Below are positions 52,471 through 61,541 of a DNA stretch of 64,000 nt, piece after piece (position 1 is the first letter of the stretch; each line of letters opens with the position of its first letter). Source of the stretch: Prosthecobacter sp. (GTDB lineage Bacteria > Verrucomicrobiota > Verrucomicrobiia > Verrucomicrobiales > Verrucomicrobiaceae); NCBI RefSeq assembly GCF_014879935.1, contig NZ_JACSRD010000124.1, positions 39,401-103,400 of the forward strand, given 5' to 3'. Made by a program: the position numbers and the translations under genes. The notes under the pieces are model-generated. The model was not told where the DNA came from. It saw only the letters and a list, made by a program, of their open reading frames with translations, and did not search any database.

Positions 52471-52770
52471 CTATAAGTCCGCGAATGCAGCTCGATAAGT
52501 CTCTGGGTGACGAGCGCTGTGGAGCAGAGCGCCAAAGTAGAGCAAATCATCCTCGACGAGATAGTAGATGATGTATGGAAAGCGGCGAACCAAGCAGCGG
52601 CGGACGCGTCCCTCCAGCACGCGGCAGCGCAGCGGATCAGCCGTGATCTCCACACAGGCATGCTCAACGGTCTGCACAAACCGGCGGCCAAGTTCTTTGT
52701 CTTCCGCGCTGTAGCGACCGGTCACACAGCACAGCTCAGCCTGGAAGTGCTCGGAATAGACAACCTTCAT
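52471..52770 (-). CDS. ParE/RelE-type toxin
   Basis: 99 residues: MKVVYSEHFQAELCCVTGRY ... GRRFVQTVEHACVEITADPLRCRVLEGRVRRCLVRRFPYIIYYLVEDDLLYFGALLHSARHPETY. The F-P-Y-x-I-x-Y and late 'HSARHPETY' strand-helix pattern is that of ParE/RelE-family plasmid stabilisation toxins. Overlaps the upstream antitoxin gene by 4 nt. Targets of this subgroup are either ribosome-bound mRNA or gyrase; sequence does not decide. Confidence 0.88.
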   Translation of the reverse strand: MKVVYSEHFQAELCCVTGRYSAEDKELGRRFVQTVEHACVEITADPLRCRVLEGRVRRCLVRRFPYIIYYLVEDDLLYFGALLHSARHPETYRAAFADL

Positions 52771-53000
52771 GCAGCGAGGCTCCTGGCAGCCGAAAAAACA
52801 TCGTCATGGCTCAAGCCGCGCTCGCGTCCTGCTTTGAACTCTTCGAAGCGACGCTCGATCTCGGCACCCAGGGTGGCCTCATTCTCCCATTGAGCAGGCA
52901 AGTCGGCGTCCACCGTCTGCCAGATGATTTCGGCCAGGAAACGCCGCTCCTCGGAAGGCAGGCGAACCGCATGTGCAAAGAGTTCTTGGGTGGCAGTCAT
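52767..53000 (-). CDS. Cognate antitoxin of the ParE/RelE pair
   Basis: 77 residues from ATG 53000: MTATQELFAHAVRLPSEERR, then FLAEIIWQTVDADLPAQWENEATLGAEIERRFEEFKAGRE. The 'A..LP..ER..LAE.L..S.D' pattern and 'EIERRxxEFxAG' are those of addiction-module components of the PF09720 type that accompany ParE/RelE toxins. Overlap with the toxin (ATGA) and a strong promoter right at its start fit an autoregulated module. Confidence 0.87.
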   Translation of the reverse strand: MTATQELFAHAVRLPSEERRFLAEIIWQTVDADLPAQWENEATLGAEIERRFEEFKAGRERGLSHDDVFSAARSLAA

Positions 53001-53035
53001 GCGCAGATTGTAGCGGGACGGGACAAGCTTGCCAA
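53001..53035 (-). promoter_or_regulatory. Strong sigma-70-like promoter of the toxin-antitoxin pair, leaderless
   Basis: On the minus strand TTGGCA (53030-53035), exactly 17 nt, TACAAT (53007-53012), then 6 nt to the antitoxin ATG at 53000. The expected transcription start is the A of the start codon. Confidence 0.7.
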
Positions 53036-53109
53036 GCGTAGGATTTGAGGACGTTGTCGGGCAGGCTGTGCTGAGGCGGCGGACAAGTAAATGTGCCAGC
53101 ACACGCATT

Positions 53110-54216
53110 TCACGTCATGTCCGCCTGCGGAAACGCATCGAGTTTCAACTCCGGCTCGCCACATGCGGCGGCGATTTGATTGAGCTGGCGGATCTCGTGG
53201 CGGGAGAAGAGGAGGCCTTTGTTGCGGGCGCATTTCCTGGCCCAGCGGGCTTCGAGTTCGCCGGGGAGGAGGCAGTGCTCGTTGCCGTGGGAGAGGATGT
53301 CGGCGAGGACGGCTTTGATGTTTTCGGCTTGAGAGAGGCCGCTGGCGAAGGCTCCGCCGGAGAGGGCCTCGGGATGGATGACCTGAAAATAGAAGCAGGG
53401 TGTTTGCTTGGCACCGGGCACGGGATCGCGGCCGCGGATGGTAGGCAGCGAGCCGCCGATAAGCGCGGCGAACAATTCATCCGCGAGCGCGAGGCCGTAG
53501 CCCTTGTGCTGGCCGAAGGGCACGAGCGCGGCCACTTTCGATGGATCGGTGGTCATGCGGCCGTCTTTATCGAGCGCGAGGTCGGGCGGCAGCGATTTGC
53601 CCTCGCGTGCGAGCTGCTGCACGCGACCGAGCGCGATGACGGACGTGGCCCAGTCGATCACGATGGGAAAGCCGACGGCGTCGATGGTGGGAAAGCCCCA
53701 CGAGTGCGGATTCGTGCCGAGCGTGGCGTGTTTGCCGCCGAAGGGCACGACGCCCGTTTTGGCGGAGGTGCAGTTCGTGTAGGCCACGTAGCCGCGACGC
53801 GCGGCCTCCATGACGTAGCCGCCGCCCCAGAGGTAGTGAAACGCGTTGTCCACGGACACCTGGCCGATGCCGTGGCGATCCGCGAGCGCGATGCAGGTCT
53901 CGATGGCCTGCTCGGCGACGGGCTGGCCGAGTTTGCGATTGGCATTCCACACTTCGGTGGCGGCGAAGCGTCCCGGAAGTTTTTCAATCACAGCACGCGG
54001 CACACAGCCGCCCACCTTGGAGCCAAAGTGATCGTCGAGGCTCACGGCCTTGATGCCGTTGTGCGTGCGCACACCATGCCATGAGGCGCTTTGCGCAATG
54101 CGCACGGCAGACTGCGTCTCGTCTTCGTCATAGCCTCGTGCGCGATACGCGGCGGCGATGATCGCATTGTGCCGCTCGACGGGCACGACGTGCATGATTT
54201 CATCTTCGGCGTTCAT
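53110..54216 (-). CDS. Ldh2-family (malate/L-lactate type) dehydrogenase
   Basis: 368 residues from ATG 54216, which overlaps the MFS stop (ATGA). Motifs HGVRTHNGIKAV, NANRKLGQPVAEQAI, NTNPHSWGFPT-like TLGTNPHSWGFPTID, PFGQHKGYGLALADELFAALIGG are those of the Ldh2/MDH2 NAD(P)-dependent oxidoreductase family, which reduces 2-oxo acids or cyclic imines. Coupled to an ACS-type transporter; with the DadA-like gene nearby it may handle an imino or oxo acid product. Confidence 0.9.
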   Translation of the reverse strand: MNAEDEIMHVVPVERHNAIIAAAYRARGYDEDETQSAVRIAQSASWHGVRTHNGIKAVSLDDHFGSKVGGCVPRAVIEKLPGRFAATEVWNANRKLGQPVAEQAIETCIALADRHGIGQVSVDNAFHYLWGGGYVMEAARRGYVAYTNCTSAKTGVVPFGGKHATLGTNPHSWGFPTIDAVGFPIVIDWATSVIALGRVQQLAREGKSLPPDLALDKDGRMTTDPSKVAALVPFGQHKGYGLALADELFAALIGGSLPTIRGRDPVPGAKQTPCFYFQVIHPEALSGGAFASGLSQAENIKAVLADILSHGNEHCLLPGELEARWARKCARNKGLLFSRHEIRQLNQIAAACGEPELKLDAFPQADMT

Positions 54217-55631
54217 GTGTCTTTCGAAGGCCGATGGCCCAGACCGAGGCCGAGAATGATGATCGCGCTCACGCACATCGACGCGGCGAGCACGTAGATG
54301 CCGGCTGTGAAGGAGCCGGTGCTCTTTTCGATGCTGCCGAGCAGGTAAGGCCCCATGAAGCCGCCGATTTGGCCGATGGAATTGATGAAGCCGATGCTCG
54401 CCGCGGCGGCGGTCTCGGTGAGGAAGATGCTCGGCAGTGCCCAGAAGGCCGGTTGGTAGCCTTTGACGCCCGCGAAGAAGATCATGAAGCACACGATGGT
54501 GAGGGCGAGATTGCCCTTTGTCAGCGGAGCGAGTGCGAGCGCGGTGAGGCCGATGATGATCGAGAAGGCCGCGTGGCAGCGTCGCTCGCCCGTGCGGTCG
54601 GAATTCCAGCCGATGAACAACTGGCTGCCCAGTGCGAGACACGGTGGCAGAATGACCAGCCAGGTGATTTGATTGAGCTCGAGCTTGTACCACTCCTTCA
54701 AGATGCTCGGGAAGAAGAACTCGTAGCCGTAGTTTGCAGTGACGCTGCAACAGAACGCGAGCGCGAGCAGCAGCACTTTCGGATTCCGAAACGCCTCGCC
54801 CAAAGTCATGCGCTTGCCTTTCGAGCGGCGTTGCTTCTCTATGTGGAGTTGCTGCTCCAAGGCAGTGCGTTCTTCATCGGTGAGCCATTTGGCCTCGCTT
54901 GGCCGATCGGGCAGCATGAAGAGCACCACGAGGCCGAGCACGACCGCCGGAGCGCCCCAGAAGATGTACATCCACTGCCAGCCTTCGAGGCCGAGGAACT
55001 CCGGATGATGCACGGTGACGCCGTTGATGACTTCATCGGTGCCGATTTGCAGCAGCAGGTTGGAAATTTTCGGGCTCACGATCTGCGCGACGGGTGTGGC
55101 GATCAAAAACCACGCGACGGCGCGTGAGCGATCCTGATTCGGAAACCAATGCGTGAGGAAAACGAGCACGCCGGGGAAGAACCCCGCCTCCGCCAGTCCG
55201 AGAGCAAAGCGCACGCAGTAAAATTGCATCGGCGTCGTCACCGCCGCGGTCAGCGCGGCCAGAACGCCCCATGTGACCATGATGCGCGACATCATACGCC
55301 GCGCGCTCCAGCGCTCCACGAGCAACGTGCCGGGCACTTCGAGCAAAATGTAGCCCCAGAAGAACATCCCCGCGCCAAAGCCGATGACCGCATTGTCAAA
55401 GTCGGGCAGGTCCTTCGCCATCGTGAGCTTCGCGAGGCTCACATTTGCCCGGTCCACATACGCGATGACGTAGCAGACAAAGAGCAGCGGCAGCAGCCGC
55501 CAGTAGGCTTTGCCCCGGGCGCGGTCCAGGGCGGAGGTGTCAGGTGTGGTGGGCACGGTCGGGAGAGCGGTGGCGGTGGTTATCGTGCAAGTGGGTGCTT
55601 TTGCAATGGATGGTGTCGCGTCGTTCGCCAC
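54213..55631 (-). CDS. ACS-family MFS transporter
   Basis: 472 residues, 12 predicted membrane helices. After a Thr/Ala/Pro-rich N-terminus, LLPLLFVCYVIAYVDRANVSLAKLTM, GYILLEVPGTLLVERWSARRMMSRIM and RFALGLAEAGFFPGVLVFLTHWFP are hallmarks of the anion:cation symporter subgroup (hexuronate, tartrate, phthalate, 4-hydroxyphenylacetate carriers). The start is GTG 55631. Translationally coupled to the Ldh2 gene, so a carboxylate substrate is likely. Confidence 0.9.
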   Translation of the reverse strand: MANDATPSIAKAPTCTITTATALPTVPTTPDTSALDRARGKAYWRLLPLLFVCYVIAYVDRANVSLAKLTMAKDLPDFDNAVIGFGAGMFFWGYILLEVPGTLLVERWSARRMMSRIMVTWGVLAALTAAVTTPMQFYCVRFALGLAEAGFFPGVLVFLTHWFPNQDRSRAVAWFLIATPVAQIVSPKISNLLLQIGTDEVINGVTVHHPEFLGLEGWQWMYIFWGAPAVVLGLVVLFMLPDRPSEAKWLTDEERTALEQQLHIEKQRRSKGKRMTLGEAFRNPKVLLLALAFCCSVTANYGYEFFFPSILKEWYKLELNQITWLVILPPCLALGSQLFIGWNSDRTGERRCHAAFSIIIGLTALALAPLTKGNLALTIVCFMIFFAGVKGYQPAFWALPSIFLTETAAAASIGFINSIGQIGGFMGPYLLGSIEKSTGSFTAGIYVLAASMCVSAIIILGLGLGHRPSKDT

Positions 55632-55708
55632 TGGAACCAGGCCAAAGCCTGATGAAAGACGTGCCTGGCAAGCAACTTTATCCTTCCAGCCGCTACAAAT
55701 CCCCCTTC

Positions 55709-58042
55709 ATGGCTGCCCCATCCCCCAAAGCCCTCATTCCACTGCCTGTCCTGTGGTTGTTCACTGCGTGTGCCTTTGCCGCACCGGCAGAACATCCTGG
55801 CAAGGCCCTGTATCAAAAACTCTGCGCCGAGTGCCACGGGGACCGTGGACAAGGCGTTGAGAACGAATACGACGAGACTCTGACTGGCGAGAAATCGCTG
55901 GAGGCGCTCGCCCGGCAGATCGACCGCACCATGCCGGAGGACGAGCCGGAAAAGACGACGCCGGAGGATTCGAAGCTGATCGCGGCATATATCTACGAAG
56001 CGTTTTACTCGCCAGAGGCCCAGGCGCGGCTGAACCCACCGAAGAAGGATCTGGCCCGGCTCACGACTGATCAGTTCCGCAACAGCGTGATGGATGTGAT
56101 CGGCCGCTTTCGCATGGGACCGGGCTTTGACCGTCCCGTCAGTGCGGAGCAAGGGCTGAAGGCGTTCTATCGGGGCGTGGAACTGCCGAAACCGGGCGAG
56201 AAGGCCGTGGACACCACGCCGAAGCAGGGCATCAAGAAAAAGCGGCCCAACAAGACGATCGAGAAGGTGGAACCGGTGATTGCTTTCCACTGGGGTGCCG
56301 ACAGCCCGGACAAGGCCGTGCTGGAGGCAGAGCAGTTTGAGAACCGCTTTGAAGGCAGTGTGATGGCGACAGAGACAGGCGTGTATGAATTCGCCGTGAA
56401 GTCGGAAAACGGTTTCCGTCTTTACATCAACGACACGTCGGACGGTGATGCGTTGATCGACGGCTGGGTGAGCGCCGGACCGCAGGTGCGTGAGGAGAAG
56501 AAGTCGATCTACCTCGTCGGCGGCCGTGCCTACCGGCTGCTGCTGGAACACTTCAAATTCAAAGAGAAGTCCGCCTCCATCGAGCTCTGGTGGAAACCGC
56601 CGCACGGCGTGAAGGAGCTGATACCCGCGCATGCTCTGCGCACGGACCGGCCGCGTGAGCTCATGATCGTGAGCACCGAATTTCCGGCGGACGACAGCAG
56701 CGGCGGCTATCCACGTGGGACGACCATTTCCAAAGGCTGGGACCAGGCGGTCACCGACGCGGCGATCTCCACTGCCGAAAAAGTCATCGAGAACCTCGAC
56801 GAACTGGCTCAAACCAAAGCGGGAGCCCCCGATCGTGGCGACAAACTGCGCAAGTTTGCCAACACCTTCGTTGAAGCCTCGTTCCGCCGGCCCTTGAGCG
56901 AGGATTTGCGCCAACTCATCGTGGAATCGCAGTTCAAGACAGCGAAGGCGTCCGAGACCGCGGTGAAGCGGATCGTGATGCTGACGCTGAAGGCGCCGCA
57001 GTTCCTCTATCCGGACGTGTCGGGTGGAACCGCCGCAGATGACTTCGACACCGCCTCACGTCTGGCTTTGACGCTGTGGGATTCCGTGCCGGACAAGAAA
57101 CTCGCGCAAGCGGCCGCGGCCGGGAAACTCAAGACCCCGGAGCAAATCAAGGCCGAGGCCCAGCGGATGCTGGCCGATCCGCGCACGAAGGCAAAACTGC
57201 ACGGATTTTTCCACCATTGGCTGGAACTCGAACGCGCTGAAGGTAGCAGCAAGGACCCGAAGGTTTTCCCGGACTTCACGCCGGAGGTGCTGGCCGATCT
57301 GCGGGAGTCGCTGCTCCAGTTCGTTGACGACGTGGTGTGGAGTCCCGCGTCTGACTACCGCCAGCTTCTGCAGGCCGATTACCTCCTCCTCAATGAGCGG
57401 CTGGGCAAGTTCTATGGCAAGCCAGTGCAGGGCGATGAATTCCAACGCGTAAGCTTTGACCCCAAACAACGCGCTGGCGTCGTGACGCATCCGTATCTGC
57501 TCGCGTCGCTGGCCTACACCAAGCAGTCATCGCCCGTGCATCGTGGCGTGTTTCTGACGCGCAACATCGTCGGCATGTCGCTGAAGCCGCCGCAGAAGGC
57601 GGTGGTTTTCGAAGACAGCCATTTCAATCCCAAGCTGACGATGCGCGAGAAGATCACCGAGATGACCCGCAATGGCGCGTGCATGTCCTGCCACCGCATG
57701 ATCAACCCGCTGGGCTTCAGCCTGGAAAATTTCGACGCCGTGGGCCGCTGGCGCACGAAGGACAACAACAAGCCGGTCAACCCGGTCGGAGAGCTGGCCA
57801 CGGATGATGGCAAGACCGTCCGCCTGACCGGGCCACGTGACATCGTGAACTACGTGGCGGCCAATCCCAGCGGCCATCGCGCCTTCATCCGTCATCTGTT
57901 CCATCATTTGGTGAAGCAAGAGCCCGCGGCCTACGGCCCGAAGGTGCTCGACGACCTCCAGAAGTCCTTTGCAGCCAACCACTGCAGCATTCAGAAGCTC
58001 ATGATTGAGATCGCGGCGGTGGCGGCAGCCGCAGGGCAGTGA
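55709..58042 (+). CDS. Multidomain cytochrome c with PA14 insert (DUF1592/1588/1585 type)
   Basis: 777 residues from ATG 55709, signal peptide MAAPSPKALIPLPVLWLFTACAFA. N-terminal haem site CAECH (Cys39, Cys42, His43); PA14-like domain at about residues 195-310 (TETGVYEFAVKSENGFRLYIN); then the PSD4/DUF1592-type helical region (LNERLGKFYGKPV), a second haem-like CMSCH (Cys658, Cys661) in the DUF1588 region (QSSPVHRGVFLTRNIVG ... NPLGFSLENFDAVGRWR), and a DUF1585-type C-terminus (LFHHLVKQEPAAYG). Characteristic of Planctomycetes/Verrucomicrobia. Usually followed by a DUF1552 partner, which is absent here. Probably periplasmic redox metabolism of glycans. Confidence 0.9.
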   Translation: MAAPSPKALIPLPVLWLFTACAFAAPAEHPGKALYQKLCAECHGDRGQGVENEYDETLTGEKSLEALARQIDRTMPEDEPEKTTPEDSKLIAAYIYEAFYSPEAQARLNPPKKDLARLTTDQFRNSVMDVIGRFRMGPGFDRPVSAEQGLKAFYRGVELPKPGEKAVDTTPKQGIKKKRPNKTIEKVEPVIAFHWGADSPDKAVLEAEQFENRFEGSVMATETGVYEFAVKSENGFRLYINDTSDGDALIDGWVSAGPQVREEKKSIYLVGGRAYRLLLEHFKFKEKSASIELWWKPPHGVKELIPAHALRTDRPRELMIVSTEFPADDSSGGYPRGTTISKGWDQAVTDAAISTAEKVIENLDELAQTKAGAPDRGDKLRKFANTFVEASFRRPLSEDLRQLIVESQFKTAKASETAVKRIVMLTLKAPQFLYPDVSGGTAADDFDTASRLALTLWDSVPDKKLAQAAAAGKLKTPEQIKAEAQRMLADPRTKAKLHGFFHHWLELERAEGSSKDPKVFPDFTPEVLADLRESLLQFVDDVVWSPASDYRQLLQADYLLLNERLGKFYGKPVQGDEFQRVSFDPKQRAGVVTHPYLLASLAYTKQSSPVHRGVFLTRNIVGMSLKPPQKAVVFEDSHFNPKLTMREKITEMTRNGACMSCHRMINPLGFSLENFDAVGRWRTKDNNKPVNPVGELATDDGKTVRLTGPRDIVNYVAANPSGHRAFIRHLFHHLVKQEPAAYGPKVLDDLQKSFAANHCSIQKLMIEIAAVAAAAGQ

Positions 58043-58159
58043 TCTGAGTGACAAGTCCCATTGGTGGTGCTGGAGGCGCACGCAGAGGCGGATCTGCGCC
58101 AATGTCCCGCCCGTGAATGATCGAAAGACAGCCGCACGCTGCTGGCGTAGAGGGTCGCC

Positions 58160-61100
58160 ATGAGTGATTCTCTGGATCGATTCGTGCGCGATGCCATGCA
58201 GGCACATGATGGGACCGACTCCAGTGACCTGGCCACCGTGGTCACAGGGCTGCCGTTCAACCAAGGTGAACCGACAGGGAGCACAGGCCCCCTGCCCGGT
58301 CACACTGTGCAGGGATTCGTGGCTCGTGGCGGCATGGGAGCGGTGTATCGGGCGAAGCAAGTGGCCTTGGATCGCGAAGTGGCGGTAAAGGTAATGACAG
58401 CGGAGGCGGAATCGCCAGAGATGGCGGAGCGGTTCCGGCGGGAGGCTCGGGTGCTCGGACGGCTGGAGCATCCGAACATCGTGCCGATTCACGATCTCGG
58501 CACGGATGCGGACGGGCAACTCTTCTACACGATGAAGCTCGTGAAGGGCCGCACACTGCAGCACATCCTTAATGATCTGCGCCCGGAAAATCCCGACGCG
58601 CTGCGCGAGCACCGGCTGCCTGCTCTGCTGACGATCTTTCGCAAGGTGTGCGACGCCATCGCCTTCGCGCATTCCCAGGGCGTCATCCATCGCGACCTGA
58701 AACCGGATAATGTGATGGTGGGCGAGTTTGGCGAGGTGCTGGTGATGGATTGGGGACTGGCGAAGCTGCTGCGCAGCAATGACGAAATCAGAATGACGAA
58801 TGACGAAGGTGCTTCCCCAGAAGGCATTCATTCGTCATTCGACATTCCTCATTCGTCATTCCGCGCCGAGGAAAACTCGCCTTCTCTCGCGACTCTCGCC
58901 GGCGCGGTCATGGGCACTCCGCAATACATGAGCCCGGAGCAGGCTTGGGGGATGATCGATGATCTGGATGCGCGGTCGGACATCTTTTCGCTCGGTGGCA
59001 TCCTGTATGCGATCCTCACGCTCAGGCCGCCGGTGGAAGGCAAGACGCTCGATGAAGTGCTGGAGAAAGTGCGCACGGGCACGATCACGCCGCCGACGGC
59101 GTTCGGTGCCGCCACGGCATCAAAAAGCGCGAAGACAAAGAAGGGCGAGGTGCTCGAAGCGAAGAAGATCACGCCGTTGCCGCATATCGTCGGTGGTCGC
59201 GTGCCATCGGCGATTTCGGCGGTGGCGATGAAGGCGCTGCGCTTGCAGATGGACGAGCGGTATCAAAGCGTGAAAGACCTGAGCGCGGACATCGAGAAGT
59301 ATCAGGGAGGCTTTGCCACCAGCGCGGAAAAAGCGGGTGCGTGGAAGCAACTGACGCTGCTCATGCTGCGGCACAAAGCGGTGACCGCCTCACTCGTGGC
59401 GATGGTGCTCATCAGCATCGGCTTTGTGATCAAGGTGATGGCGAGCGAGCGGAAGGCCACGCGCCATGCGGAGATCGCCACGGCGAACGAACATCGCGCG
59501 AACGACAGTGCCGCGGAGTCGCGCCGCTCACTCGCGCGGGCACAGATCGCGCTGGCCGATGCGGCGGCGACGAGCCTCGATGCCGCAGCCATGAGGCGGG
59601 CGCTCGATGCCTGTCCGGAGGAGTTGCGCGACGACTCCTGGCGCTATCTCGACAGCCGCGTGGATTCCTCTTTCTGCGAACTCGACAAGATGCACGGACC
59701 AATCTTCCGCGCGATATTCACCCGCGGTGCGAACGGCGGCGACTGCCTGCTGCTTCAGGAGTCCGGAACCAAGATCCTCGTATTCGATCTGGTGAAGCGG
59801 GCGGTCACCCGCACGATCGAGACAGGCATCAGGCGCCGGATGACGGGCAGCCTCAGTCTCGATGGTCGCGAGATCGCCGTGGCATCCGGTGATCCGCTGG
59901 AAGTGAAGATCTTCGATGTGGCGACGGGCGAGGAGAAGTTTCGATACTCGGACCCGACGGTGAAGAACGGCGAACTCACGGGTCTGACCCTCAGCGCCGA
60001 CAACTCACGGATCAGCTTTTCGCTGAAAGCCGCCAGCCATCCAAACTACCTGCACTCGGTGGACCGGGCTACCAAGGCAGTCCGGTGGAGCATGAAGAAC
60101 GTGATGATGTCGAAGGCATCTCCGGATCGCACATTGCTCGGCGTGAGCATTGACAACACGATTCACATCCTGCGCGAGGACTCGGGAGAAAGAGTCTGCG
60201 CGATGGAGCCGAGCCGCGCTTTCATTTGGGACATCGCCTTCAGCCCGGATTCCACGCTGGTCGCGGCAGGCGATCACCATGGATTTGCCAGCGTGTGGAA
60301 CGCGGCGTCGGGAGAACGCCGGCAAAGGTTTCGCGTGACGAACGGACGCGTGAACGGTGCGGCGTTCACCCGGGATGGCCGGCTCGTGACGCTGGCGCAG
60401 CTCACGGCGGATGAGAGTTCGCAAAGGGTGATCCAAGTCTGGAACCCTGACAACCTCGTGGCGGTCGAGACACACTTTGCCACAGCGGCCTACACCTACG
60501 CGCTTTCGATCAATCCCGAAAACGGCACCATCTGCGCCCCGGGTCGCGTCACGAAGTTCTGGAGAACGCCGGTGCATGAACAGGTGGTCGCGATCAATGC
60601 AGGCAATTCGTGCTTCTCGGTCCTGTTCTTTGGCGAGCGATTTCTCCTCACTTCCGGGGCAGGCAAGTATTTCGAGTTTTGGGATATGCAGAAGCAGCCG
60701 CCGGTGGTGCTCAACCTCATGCCGCGCAGCACGAACTCGGGCGTGGTCAATGCGACGCGTGACCGGGGATTCTTCACGAATTTCCCTCTGAAGAAAGTGG
60801 TGCGGGCGAGCCTGGATGCGAGCGGCCAGCCGAAAGTGGAGCCGGGACCCTGGAACATGGTGGGGCATGCGATCGCCACTGACAAGACAGGCACCGAGGT
60901 CATCGTCGCGGACAATCCCGTGTTGATGCGCTATGTGGCGGACAAGCCTGATCCACTGCTGAAATGGAGGCTTGATGGTGTGGTGCGGTGGAAGCACGTG
61001 GCGTATGCGGATGGTGACACGAAGCTGGTGTCGGCAGGCTCACGCGAGCGCGCAGCCGGCGAGGAGACGGATGTGCTGGCTTTCTGGGATCGTGAGACGG

Positions 61101-61522
61101 GACATTTGCTGCACAGGATCGATGTTCCTACTGTCCTCACGGCTCTCGCCGTCAGCCCCGACGGCCGCGTGGTCGCCTGCGGCGGGTCGGACAAGACCGT
61201 GCGCTTTTATGCGGCCCGGGATTTTCATCTGGAGAGGACGATGCGCGCCCACGACCGGACGGTCACTGCGATTGCGTGGCATCCAACGCAGCCCATCATC
61301 GCCACCGCCTCGGATGATGTGGCTCTGAAGCTCTGGGATTCGCGAGATGGCACGCTCATCGGTCACACGCTGGGAATCGGCCGGGCGATCCTTGCCGTCA
61401 GCTTCGATGCAAAAGGTAATCGCGTGGCCATCGGCACGGCGGATGAACGTGCGCTCGTGTTTGAAACAGAGAAGCTCCTCGCCGCGCACCGCCTGACGGC
61501 TCCCTTGCCAAAGAAGCCGTGA
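58160..61522 (+). CDS. Membrane Ser/Thr kinase with C-terminal WD40 propeller
   Basis: 1120 residues. Kinase: glycine loop ARGGMGAVYRA, VAVKVM (Lys), HRDLKPDN (His177-Asp179), DWG in place of DFG (Asp197), MGTPQYMSPEQ. Between DWG and SPEQ the activation segment is about 60 residues, enlarged by a hairpin repeat encoding residues about 207-234. One membrane helix near residue 410 (AVTASLVAMVLISIGFVI), a coiled segment, then WD40-like blades (AVSPDGRVVACGGSDKTVRFY, DDVALKLWDSRDG) in the outer half. Hanks-type signalling kinase with an exported sensor or scaffold propeller; substrates unknown. Confidence 0.9.
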   Translation: MSDSLDRFVRDAMQAHDGTDSSDLATVVTGLPFNQGEPTGSTGPLPGHTVQGFVARGGMGAVYRAKQVALDREVAVKVMTAEAESPEMAERFRREARVLGRLEHPNIVPIHDLGTDADGQLFYTMKLVKGRTLQHILNDLRPENPDALREHRLPALLTIFRKVCDAIAFAHSQGVIHRDLKPDNVMVGEFGEVLVMDWGLAKLLRSNDEIRMTNDEGASPEGIHSSFDIPHSSFRAEENSPSLATLAGAVMGTPQYMSPEQAWGMIDDLDARSDIFSLGGILYAILTLRPPVEGKTLDEVLEKVRTGTITPPTAFGAATASKSAKTKKGEVLEAKKITPLPHIVGGRVPSAISAVAMKALRLQMDERYQSVKDLSADIEKYQGGFATSAEKAGAWKQLTLLMLRHKAVTASLVAMVLISIGFVIKVMASERKATRHAEIATANEHRANDSAAESRRSLARAQIALADAAATSLDAAAMRRALDACPEELRDDSWRYLDSRVDSSFCELDKMHGPIFRAIFTRGANGGDCLLLQESGTKILVFDLVKRAVTRTIETGIRRRMTGSLSLDGREIAVASGDPLEVKIFDVATGEEKFRYSDPTVKNGELTGLTLSADNSRISFSLKAASHPNYLHSVDRATKAVRWSMKNVMMSKASPDRTLLGVSIDNTIHILREDSGERVCAMEPSRAFIWDIAFSPDSTLVAAGDHHGFASVWNAASGERRQRFRVTNGRVNGAAFTRDGRLVTLAQLTADESSQRVIQVWNPDNLVAVETHFATAAYTYALSINPENGTICAPGRVTKFWRTPVHEQVVAINAGNSCFSVLFFGERFLLTSGAGKYFEFWDMQKQPPVVLNLMPRSTNSGVVNATRDRGFFTNFPLKKVVRASLDASGQPKVEPGPWNMVGHAIATDKTGTEVIVADNPVLMRYVADKPDPLLKWRLDGVVRWKHVAYADGDTKLVSAGSRERAAGEETDVLAFWDRETGHLLHRIDVPTVLTALAVSPDGRVVACGGSDKTVRFYAARDFHLERTMRAHDRTVTAIAWHPTQPIIATASDDVALKLWDSRDGTLIGHTLGIGRAILAVSFDAKGNRVAIGTADERALVFETEKLLAAHRLTAPLPKKP
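58778..58860. repeat. Hairpin element ('ATTCGTCATTC' family) inside the kinase activation segment
   Basis: Two 30-nt arms at 58778-58807 and 58831-58860 are complementary at 26 of 30 positions around a 23-nt loop. Each arm contains repeated AATGACGA or TCGTCATT words. The arms translate as NDEIRMTNDE and SSFDIPHSSF. Other arms: 18341-18365 and 63913-63927. Confidence 0.8.
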
Positions 61523-61541
61523 TACGCGGCCAATCGGGATG

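Noticed and set aside
53029..54084. Plus-strand open frame opposite the Ldh2 gene
   Set aside because: Glu/Gly/Val-rich antisense product; the minus frame carries the conserved dehydrogenase motifs.
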